Virus record (IMG/VR): IMGVR_UViG_3300028027_000131
Coordinates: 1-35,723 of that record
From: a virus
DNA: 35,723 nt
Reading direction: 5' to 3' (one strand)
Below, piece after piece: positions 1 through 12,100 of this stretch. Numbering within the stretch: the stretch's first letter is position 1; the number at the start of each line of letters is the position of its first letter. The position numbers and the translations under genes are program-made. The notes below the pieces were generated by a model. It did no database searches, was not told where the DNA came from, and was given only the letters and a program-made list of their open reading frames with translations.

Positions 1-157
1 CTCTATAAGCAGCTTCCCTGTCCTTCATCCTGTATTGAGGACCATACGCTATTCTAGCAGTATTATTTTGAAATGTAATAGACTTGGCATTCTTCTTAAA
101 TTCAGCCTTAGCCATAATCATCATGTCTCTTCTAACATCTTCTAATGTGCAACTCAT
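1..157 (-). CDS. Partial unrecognised gene downstream of the giant RNA polymerase
   Basis: This is a gene cut off by the left edge. The ATG lies at 157-155, nine bases after the stop of the giant polymerase gene, and 52 codons stay open to the window edge. The visible peptide starts MSCTLEDVRRDMMIMAKAEF, is helical and basic, and continues through a Tyr/Arg-rich stretch. I do not recognise a family. The tight spacing suggests co-transcription with the polymerase gene. In some crAss-like phages further large polymerase-linked proteins follow, so this could be the N-terminus of another virion protein, but that is inference from position only. Confidence 0.6.
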   Translation of the reverse strand, partial: MSCTLEDVRRDMMIMAKAEFKKNAKSITFQNNTARIAYGPQYRMKDREAAYR

Positions 158-166
158 AGTTATTTT

Positions 167-3100
167 TTAGATACAATCAGGTATATTATTAATATCTTCT
201 TTAGTAATATTATTCTGTAGTAGCATATTGGTAATATCTTTACCTTGAACTTGTTCAGTAGTACTAACACTACTCTTATTAGCTTTAGTCATAGAATATT
301 GTTTAATTTTGTTCTGACTAAATAAAGTTTCAGGCACAGTCATATTTATATTATATTCTACTACATGATTATGAATACCTAACTTATCAGTTAATTCATA
401 CTCAAAACCATGTTCACTTTTACCTACAAATTTATACAGATTATATTCACCATCTTGCTCGTGTGCAATAAATTTAACTGGTTCTTTACGATCCATTTCT
501 TTGATAACAAAATCATCTGATTTAACTGTATCAGGGTTAACTGTAAAACCAATTATACGTTTACCTTGAGTGTTTCTAGTAGACACATTACTGAAATCAT
601 CTTTAACTCTAGGTACAAATGCAGCATTTCTATACATATTTCTATAGAATTGCTCTATAAAATTAGTTTGATCGCCATAGTCGTACATTCCAGGGCCTAT
701 TCTGTTATATAAATAGTCACTTAATGTATTACCATTAGAATCCCTTATAACGCTTAAATAAGCCTCTGTAGGTACTAAATGAGAGAACCCATTCGGACCG
801 AAAGATAACCCCGCTGTAAAGTAGCTATATTTAATCAAGTCTAGTCCCAACTTATTAAGACTTTCATTAGTACTATTCAATAAGTCTAACCATGCATTCT
901 GTACATCATTACGTTGGCTATCAGTAAAGCTACCAGTATTATCAAATACTAATCTATCTGTAGGATTATCATTATCAGCGGCTTCATATCTTAATCTCTT
1001 TAGTAAAGCGTTATCCTGTAGATCAGAATTATTATCAATAGTTTTAAATACTCTTAATGGTAAATCCATTATAATATCCTGTGCTTCAGATATATCAAAG
1101 AAGTCAAATCCTGATATTGTATAGGTCACTATATTATCATTAATAGTATTTAATTGCTTAGCACTTAATCTATTAAATTTATGGTTAGCTCTAATCTCTT
1201 GCTTAATACTATCAAAGAATTCATTCCGATATGGGAACATTTGGTTTAGTATAGTCTCAAGAGGTAGCTCAATGCCATATCTGTTAAAATAAGTCTCTAA
1301 GTTAGTATCAGTATCATTCTCAGTTACAAATTCTTCCACACCATCAATTAAGAATCGCTCATCTCTAATATCAGCTCTTGCATTCAGCATTACTTCAGCA
1401 TCTGCTAATGTTGGACCCAAAGGTTTAGTATCAGCTTGTGTAGCCTGGATAAGCTTACCTAATGCCTTTGCAGAGGCCTTATAACTATTATAAGCTATAA
1501 GAACATTAGACTGTAATTCAGTATTAATATCAGTACTTCCAACTGCATCGAACATGTCTTGAGTATTCAAATTAGGTGTATCAGCATTTAAGTCTACATT
1601 CAGTGAGTTAGCTACATCTTTTATTACTGAATCTTCACTAATATCTTCAGTAGCAATTCTATTCTGAATGTGCTGAACTACTGGCTGATTTACAAAGCTA
1701 GAGGCGGTAGCGATATCATAACCTGTAGCTAGTATTAATGAAAATAAATCAGAGGTTTCTGTTGTATATCCAATATCAGAAGCTACAGGATCTTTTGCAT
1801 TATCCATAACAGCAGCTTGTGGCTCTGCAAAATTCTTAGTAATAAGCTTATTAGGTACCTTTATTTCCTTTAAGGTCTTAGAGCCATCTTGTTTTGTTAC
1901 GACCTCAAACTGAGTAACGGCTTTTTTCTGGCTGATAGACACCTCGGTTTTATAATCAAATCTAACAGGTTGCTTTAGTGACAAGTTAGCATTTTGTCTA
2001 AGGGCATGGTGTGCATTGTGTATAGAAGCAATACCTTTAAGTTGAGTACCTACCATATTTCGCTTAGCCATTACATCATTAGACATCATATCATATACAT
2101 CTAATTCCTGACCTTCCGTAGCTGTTTTATCCCTAAATAAACCTGCTAAGTCTTTCAGGTAATCAAAACCACCAGGCGTTAGAATGCTAGGCAATGTGGC
2201 TGGATTTCTAAGAACCCCAAGCATTATATCAATCTTAGCATTATCTCTAGCTCCCTTGGATTGATCTGACCAAGGCTTTTCTAAATCATATTTATCTACC
2301 TCATACGTAGTACTAGTTACGTTCTCAGTAATTGTACTTGGTAAATATTTAATCTCATCATATAATTCTTGTTCACGAGAATCTAATTCTTCATTATTAG
2401 CAGCCTTGTTATATACAGTGCGTACTTGGCTGTTGCTTGTAATGTAGCCACGCTCACTAAGTTCTTTTACTATACCAGAATAATCAGACTCAGATTTACG
2501 CTTAAAAGACTTCATCATTACATACATCTTATCTACATCAAAGTCACTACCTGAGATAGTTGTGATTTCAGCAGGTAACATAATAGCTCCTCCAGATTCT
2601 AACGGTAAGAACCCTACTACTTTTAGAGGTAGCATAGAGTATTTATCCTCTGTAGGAATACGATATCCAATCATATCTAATAACTCAGGTGCTTTCTGCT
2701 CAACCTCGGTAAAGTTAATATTTCCATCTGAATCTACAAAATCTTTATAGAACTCTTTTGACCAAGCTGGTAATAATACTTCAGCATAATCTAAACCAGT
2801 ATCTTTTATAATACCTTTAACAATTAAGTTTTTAAAATCTACCGTCTCTGGAAATAGTTCTGACGAATTAGGGTTATATTCTACTTCGGCTGTTTTAAGA
2901 ATTTTATCAACAATTTCTTCTATAAGATCTCCTGAATCTCCTATCACAGTTAAAATAGATACTAAAATATCTTCATTATCTTTAGCAAAACTATACTCAG
3001 AGTCCGACATTCCATACTCAGATAGTATCTCGTTATCAAAATCTCTACCGTCTGATATAGTGCTATCTTCTTTACCTGTAAAAATTTCAGAAACCTCTAT

Positions 3101-6100
3101 TAATTTTGAAGTATCAAAAATAATATCATTATATTCTACGGTTTTACTATAATACCGTAGATCCTCATCTTTAGCAGTGGTTTTATCTTTGAATACTAAT
3201 TTGAGTTCTTTAGATAAGCCAAAACTACTAGCCTGTACAAATGAACCACCTGCAATCTTCTGCTTAGTAACTCTACTCTTAAATATGGATGTTAATAATT
3301 GTTGAGATACGTTAGCATATAATGGATGAAATAGAGGTAAATTAAGCCTATCGTTAGCTTCATCATATGTAATAGCTAATTCATACTGTTCACCTTTACC
3401 CCGATTCCTAGCTTCGTCTAGGAGTATATTATAAACTTTCTTCCAACTGATAGTACCATCTTCATTAGTTAATTCACTAGATGCCGATTCATAGCCCTCT
3501 ATTAGATCCTGTAATATAATATCTTCATATATCTTACGAAGCTCTTCAGCCTTTTTGGAGATAACCTGATTACCATCTTTAGTAACTACATAATCAACGC
3601 CTTCAACCAAGTCGGACATTATCAACTTACGTATCTGACTACCAAATAAATTGTTGGAATCCCTAAAGTGTTCAGGTACTTCCTGCTGTATTCCTCTATC
3701 AGCAGTATTCATTTGAATAAGACTTTTAGAAGATAACTTATCAATAGTAGTAACCTTAGTTAGACCAGTTTTAACTGCTGATTCAAAGTTAGCTATACCT
3801 ACATTTAGATCAGTCATTTTATTATAAAGATTAGCTAATGTAGGATTCTTATAAGAGCCATCATTATTAGTAGAAAGAGCCAATTGAGGTAACAGTAAAA
3901 ATTCACTATTCTTGTGCTGCACGGGAACCATTCTCTTTAAGTTCTCATCATATACCTGAGTATACATAAAGGGTTTAATAGGCTGCATAACTAAAGCTAT
4001 ATCATTAGCAGTACCTAGCCCCTGTTCTAACCTCTTATAAGCTGATTGTAATTGATCATTCCATCTACCTAAGCCAATCATGGTTTTACGATACATAGGT
4101 AAAGTAATATACGCCTGTGCATCAGTTACATTTACCTCATTATATGAAGCTATAATTGCTTTACGCTGATCCTCTGTAATATACCCACTATCCTTAGATT
4201 GCTGTAGTGCCTTCTTAATAGCCTCCAAATTAGGTGCAGGTATTTTTTGATCTTTTAAATAAACAGTATTATAGGTAGTGCCCACTTTAATATCCTCACC
4301 AGTCTCTGGATCAATATAATAAGCAGATGTATCAGGTATATACTTAGGAGAGTAAATCTCCTTAGCTCTCTTAATGTAATCTACCATTCTATTACCTGTG
4401 CCTTTACCCCCTTTGTAGAAAGCAGGATCACCTATAGTCAATAATCCAAAGGATGCTCTCATTAAGTAATCATTATAATAGAACTCTTCTAAGAAACTAT
4501 CCAACCCTTTAGATGATACCCTTGAATCTATTCTGCTATTTGTGTAATCTACATTGCCATTAATATCTTGTAATATTACTTTATTAGCAATAAGAGATTC
4601 CTTATATTTATCTACCTTATCATTAAGATAATTCTCAATAAGTTGTTTAGCTTTTTCAGGATTAGCTTTAGGACTACCTTTAAAGCCATTAAACATAGGC
4701 ATTGCATGATAACCTGATTCAGTGGAAGAATTAATTTTATCACTGTAATTATTATAATTATCACCTTGATACTCTTGTAAAGCCTTAATCCTACGATATT
4801 CACCTTCAGCTAGTGATAATAAGTAATTAACAATCTCAGACTTTTGATAGCGCTTAAACCTAGTCATAATCATGTTAGGAGCATCAGATAATACAGGTGC
4901 TCTATAGAAACTATATTGCTTATTACCATTATTAAAGTACCCATTTAGACTCATTACCTGATAGTCAGCTTCTGACATATTAGGGTAGTCAGTTCTTTCT
5001 GAGCCTTCAACTAAACCATCAACTACATGTACCTGAAAAGCTTCACTCAGTTGCTGAGGTTCAGTTTGTAAGTTACCCATAGTTTGAAGTATAGGATTAG
5101 ACTGAAATAACGGGTCTCTCAAGTAGCTATTTACAACATCTAATACTTTATTAGGATCTTGCAAATTAGATACTAATTTAGACAGGTAATTAGGTACTAA
5201 GTGTGAATATACAGTTTTACCTGATATATTTCTAAAAGACGATTCAAATAATGATGGTGTGGCTTTTTTAGCCAAAGTAGCCAATACTCTAATAGACTCT
5301 TTCTCTGAAACTCCAATACCAGCAGTTTCTTCAAAAGGATTCTTACCTTCCGCGAATCTATCAATAATCTTAGCTAACGATTTATCACCGTTTAAGACCT
5401 TTCTAAGGTAGTTATTGTCTAAAGCATACTGGAATACCTTAGGCTCTATTTTAAAGCCTAATTCCTCTGTTATATCGCTAATTTGAACTATATGATCACT
5501 AGTTAATTTACGAGCCTTTAATATCTCGTCAAACCTAGTCTTAATTTCACTAGCCTTATCAGTGTTTATGGTATATTCACCTTTACCTTTATTAGTAAGT
5601 ACCTGACTATTTACAAGTACATTATTTTTCCACTTAGTAATGATGTTATTTACAACGCCTTTTTTATTAGCCTCAGTAACTACATAGTTATCTTTACGCT
5701 TAAGCACCATCAAGTACTTTTGATGAGTATTATGGAATGCATTGAAAAATTTAGCACCAAATTGACTATCACCATTGAGCTTATCTAAAATGATGTTATA
5801 CTCTGGGTTAAAATAAGCAGCATCTTTAAGATACTGTTTCATCATATCTAAACTAGTAGAATCTGCAAGGTCTTGTAATAGAGTATTATATAGATCTTCA
5901 TAATCTACATACCTATTTAAACCTATAGCATTAGCTGGTTTATCTGAAGGTATATATCTAAGAAATTTCTTAACCTCATAAGGGGTATTAGTTTTACGAC
6001 TACGTTCTGTATAAGATGATTGCCAGTTTTCTACCTGACTAGCCTCCTCACCCTCTACAGATTCTTCCTCACGACCTGTTTCTGGTACATCAACAACCTT

Positions 6101-9100
6101 ATTTAAAGATATTCTAATACCATTATTAGTATCGAAAGCTCTAATACTTTCATGTATGATACTACCTGGATTACCGTTTTCATCATAAAAGTAAGTTAAT
6201 ACCTCTGCTAGTTCATTCTTAACATCGTCAGAAGTATTTTCATTTTCATAAATATCAAGTAAATTATTATAAGCAATATCATATATACCTACAGGACCGT
6301 ATTCTCTAGATAATTCAGACATTACTTCTACATCTGATAAATCAGCAAAGTTAACATCAGCTTCTCTTAAATTAGGTACAATATCTAATAGAATATGCTT
6401 ATTAATACTTTCTACAATATCTTTTGTATAAGAGGAAGGCCAATCAGCTATCTTAGTTCTTTGAATATTAGCACCGAATGAGCCATAATCTATTTTAGCA
6501 TTCTTATAGAAACCAGTGTTAATTCTAAAGAACATCTCATCTTTACCAGTAATATTATTAGTAAAGAATGATTTTATAGTTAACCACAGCTTCTTAAAGA
6601 AATCATTAACTTGTTTACCTAAAGTAATATCAGCTTGTTGTGAAGCTACATATTCTGCAAACTCATCTGCTAACTGTTCTTCAGTATACTTTTCCCCAAG
6701 TACTTGAGCACGTTGTTTGTCATTTAGGAATAAGTTAAATGCTGCGTGGAATGCTTCATGATATGCTGTACCTGTTGCTGCGTTTTTAGCAATATATACT
6801 GCTGCTTTATCGAATACACCCCATGCTTCTCTACCACCTGCTACAATCTCTTTAAGGTTATCTAGTACAGTAATAGGTACTTGTGGAAAATTCTTTTTAA
6901 ACCAAGCAATCTCTTCAGCTTTATTCCACTTAACATAGGGTATATTTGGGTCTACAAGACGTGTTTTAGGCTTGTTCTGATTACGACGTACCTCTTCCAT
7001 TAAGGAAGACTTGCCAGCCCCTGAAAGTGGATTATTACGACGTTTAAATTGTTTAGGTTTATCAGGCTTAACTTGTGCTTCCTTAGAGGTAGGCTGTGGA
7101 ACCGCTTGACTACGTTTATTATTTGCTATAGATACTATATTCCTACGATCTCCATTATCTTCCGCCCACTTCATTATTTTATTAGAAGTAAGGGATATAA
7201 TAGTATCTTTAGGTGTTACAATGTAAGAACTATTCTTATAGGGAATAATTACAGCCGAACTATTTAACGTCTCTAAATTACGTTCTGCTACAGATTTTTT
7301 AGCATTAGTACCTTCCAAAGTAGGATTATATATCTGTATAGTACCATTATTATTTCTTTTAGTAACTATATAAGTCTCCCCTTGATACTTAATATATCTA
7401 CCTGTTTCAATATTAAGATTAGATATAGGCTGATTAACTGTTTCTTCACGCTGTTCTATAACATCTTGAGTAGCTGTAGAATCACTTATAGACTCTTTTA
7501 CTGAAGGCTTAACCTGTCGCTTGCCTTGCTCCACAAACTCTTTAAATCCTTCTATATCTCGTTTAGAACCTAATATATGTACTTGATTCGGGTCAGGAAC
7601 AACTATGTGTATATCTCCTTCATCATGAAGTCCCCCCCCCTCTGCTACATGAACTACAGAATCATAATTGCCATAATTACCGTCCTTAACTTCTCTCCTG
7701 ATTTTTTTACTACCAATTAAGCTTTTATCGTAATCATCCAGGGTCATTTCTCTAACAATATCTTGAGACAAAAAAGACTCTTCCCATATAAAAGGGTTTC
7801 TTATATTGAGCAAAACAGAGTAAGTGGTCATGCCCTCATCTATATCGCCACCAACAGATGATACAAACGCAGAAGCTTCAGGGTCCTTCCTAGACTCAAG
7901 GTTTTGATATGAAGATACAGCACTGCCTCTATTCATTGTAAAGTAAAATCCTTTGCCGTATGCATTTGCGCCCTCACCAGATAGGAGCATTAAAGGATCG
8001 AATGAATCTATGCCCTTAGGTCCACCATGATAATATATTTTATTTGGGAAAACTGCCTTACTATTTGGAAATACGGTATCAATATACTGAGAATACTGCT
8101 CTTTTGTGCCGATACTAGACAGTCCAGGACTATTACGAAATATAATATCTACACCGTCTTTAGCATCCACAGATGTATCTGGTTGCGACTTGGGCTCTCT
8201 TATTAACTCAGCAACAGAACTACCTATACGCTCCTGAGTACTAGTAAACTCTTCATTCTCAACTATTGATTGATCTACTAATATACTTGTATTGTCATAA
8301 TATTGACCAGGAACTGTATTCATGGTAAGAAAATCATTTACTAACTCATTATACCTACCATTAACAGCACCAAAGCCAAAGTCATGTTCACCAGCCATGA
8401 CCTCATTAACCTTATTCTTATCAATATTAAATATTAGACCACCTAACCATTCATTTACTACATCTAAATTATCATTCTGAATATCATCTAAAGGAACTTT
8501 GTAGTAATTATCCAATATAAGCTGATTGTTGTTTCTATCTAAAGTAGCATTACCAATAAGATATTGCTTAATTCTATTATTAATATCTACCATAGTAGAT
8601 TCATTGGAATTAGCTTTAACATCTCTTAGTATATCAATGACATTTTGACGAATCTTCTGACCGTTATTTCTAAAGGTATCAGATTCATTTTCATAATTAG
8701 ATAACTTCCTAACGAAAGCTCTAAGTAACAACGTATCACCTATTAAAGGATTGTATGTACCTATAATAATTTGACCCGGATACTTAGTATCAACACCTTC
8801 AATAGAATCAATTCCACTTCTAGGGGCTGCCCATCTAACACCTGAATTAGTTTGTTCAGTGATACCAATTACATATCCACCAAATTTAGAGTATTCAGTA
8901 CGATTCTTATCTTCTTCACGCAACACTGTTAATGGAGAGTTACGCTGATCGCTCCTACTAAAAGCTGTAATATATCCTGAAACCTGCGAGGTGTACTTGC
9001 TTGTAATATATCTCTTATTACCTTGAGTCTTAGAATCTAAGTCTTTAGATAAAACTTCTCTTAGGTACATCAACTCTGCAAATTGACCTTTAGCTGCTGG

Positions 9101-12100
9101 TATTAAACCAACTACTTTACGATTAGCAGGAGTTTTAACCGAAGGATCTCCATTCTTGTATACAACAATCTGAATACCTTTTTCAGCCACATCTTTCTTG
9201 CTAAATGGATCTTTAGTGTCTAGCTCAAAATGCAGTGTAGTACCTGGCTTGTATTCACCCTGATTAAGACCTTGCTTATCCACTACAGGAACAGCATTTA
9301 CACCTATGAAGTTACGACCCTCATTTCTACCTCCTTTTTGATAATCTCCACTAAATGAGAATACCTTTCTATTACTACGACTAGGCGCAGATGCTATATT
9401 AATTAAGTCTTCAGATGTACCAATAGGTTCAGTAGCCTCATCAACTACTTGTTCTTCCTGTTGTACAGGGTCTACAGCAGATTCTTTATAATTAACATTA
9501 TTTTTAGGGTCTCTATTAGTCTTAATAGCTTCAGCTTTGGCATTCTGATTACTATAATATTCTTTAACAGATTCACTTAAATTATTAGCATTTTCTGATT
9601 CAGATACTTTATCAAACCATGTGTCTAATGTTTCAGGAGAAGAGGGCTGAAATTTATTTAGTAACTGCTGCTCCTCAGATGTAAGATTATCTTGATTCTT
9701 AGATATAAAAGAATCCAAATGATCTGTTAAACCATCAGATTCCTCTGACCATAAATGTGGCTTATTAGAATACCTTTTTTTAGCGAAATTAGACGGTTTA
9801 CGAGCACTTTTAGTTATGTCTGATACTGATACTCCTGGTTCAGAAATAGCCCCTGATTTAGTCTTATTTTGACTAATAATAGCATTAGCATCTTCAGGTT
9901 TCATAGCAGATATATCTTCCCTACTATAACCTAAGTCAGCCAACTGTTGCTTCATATCTTGAGTAATCATTACAGGAGTACTAGCCTCTTTCTGTTTAAA
10001 TTCCCTTAAGATATTTTCATACTTAGTATTTACAGACTTTCTAGCCTGAGATACTATTGGAGATGCCATCTCAGATCCAGACGGAAGATTATCTAACTCT
10101 TTTTGCCAAGCGTCTCTAATCTCCTCCTCTGAAGTAAACCCAGTTGATTCTTCAGGTGTATATTCTGATTCAAATACTACCTCTCCCTCTTCAGTATCTG
10201 CTAATTGATCTGTAGCTTTATTTTGTATAGCATCACCAATAAGGTTTTGTACGTTAGTACCCCTAGCCTCTTCCTTAAGCTCAGTAGCCTCTTGTGGAGT
10301 TTCTACCTTATCTACAATATTTTTAGCACGTTCTTTTTGAACCTTCTTAGCTTTTTTACGAGCACTATCTTGCCACTTAAATGTACGCATTTTATTGGCC
10401 ATTTCAGTAGCATTCTTAAGCTGTAATCTATTATATAACCTTTCTTTATACAGTCTCTTAGACTGTTCTAAACTAGGGGAATTTAGATCTAATTTAGAGT
10501 CAGATTTAGCCTCCTCAGAAGATCTATCAGATTTTAATTGATTATTTTTAGCAGTAGTATTTTTAATAAAAGTTTCTAGCTCCTTTATACGAGATTTAAT
10601 TAATGCTTTACGATCGGAATCTTTAACTCGCTTTTCAGTAGATTTAAGCCAATTTAAAGCACTTTCTGCTGCTGGCAATATTATCTGTTCATTCTTAGTA
10701 ATATCTTGTCCATATGAGCTTAAATCATTAAAATAAGGTATATCTTCGAGTACAGAGTCATATTCATTAGACATAGCCTCATCTTGTTTCTGATGAAACT
10801 CTTTATTAAAGTCCTCTTCTGTAATTAATCCAACAAATTCAGGTTCATAAGTACGAGCATTCTTTTCATATATCTGACCTATACGTTTAAGATCTTTAAC
10901 TACATTAGGATTCTTTTTCTTAGCATACTCTACATCTTCGGGTGTGATACCCAGGAATTGCTGCTCTTCCTCCGTCATATTAGGAACTTGCTCGATAGCT
11001 TCTATTAGATAATCTAAGTTACCAGCTTGTGCAGCTTTAATACCTAGTGAAGTCATTCCAAACTGATCAGCTTTTTCATTAAGTAATTGACTACCTGTTT
11101 GTTCAGCAGCTTGTTTAAGACCTCTATACATTTGCATAGATTTACCCCAGGAGTCTACGTCCCTAATACGAGCATCTCTATCTGATTCAATACCTGCAAT
11201 TCTATTAGGTACATCCATTAGTTTTCTACCTACAGTTTGCATAAATCCAGCACCCAATGCCCCAAAAGTAGCTGATGTCCAGAAATCCCCAGAATTAATA
11301 GCATCACTAACAGTTTCGCTAAGATTACGTTCTTCTACCAAACCAGCTCTAGCTAAAGCCATTTCCCTAGCACGTTCTCCTACAACATATTGATAAGCTT
11401 CCTCACCAGCTTCACTAATCATAGTAGTCCCAATGGACTTAGCTTTACTAAAAGCAACAGGAGCCACATCTTTACCTAGCTTCTTAGCAAGACCCATTGT
11501 AAGCTTTTCCGTAGATTTACCAAATGGGGTATTTAATAGTAAGTATTCAGGTAAGTCCTGTACAAGCATAGCCCAATTAGCCCTATAACTATCAGCAGCA
11601 GCTTTAGCACCTATTTCATTTGCAGTATCCTCGTCAATCTCATATAAATTATTACCCTGTTCATCTTGGCCTATTACAGGTAAAGATACATCATAATTCT
11701 TAGCAATCTTTTCAGCCTCTAAAGATCCTATTTGTTTACCAGTAAGCTCTTGAACCATTTCAGGCATAAGCTGACTAGACTCCATCATAGATTCCATATG
11801 ACGAGACACTACCGCTTGTGATAAACCTTTAGTAGCCCATTTAGAAGCTTTACCTAATTTACTTGATAAATTAAGACCTTTTGCTAATAAAGAAGCACCT
11901 TTAACTACAGCACCTGATGGTATCATTAATGACATAGTACTAGCTACAGATGGTAAGTTAGACATCCACCAAGTCCAATCTTCAGGATTCCAACCACCTT
12001 GTTTTGTAGGGTCTGTATATATAGGTGTAGCTTCTTCAGACCATGTACGAAGTTCCTTACCTAAATCACTAAACCAGTTACCAAATTCCTGTTCAGTACC

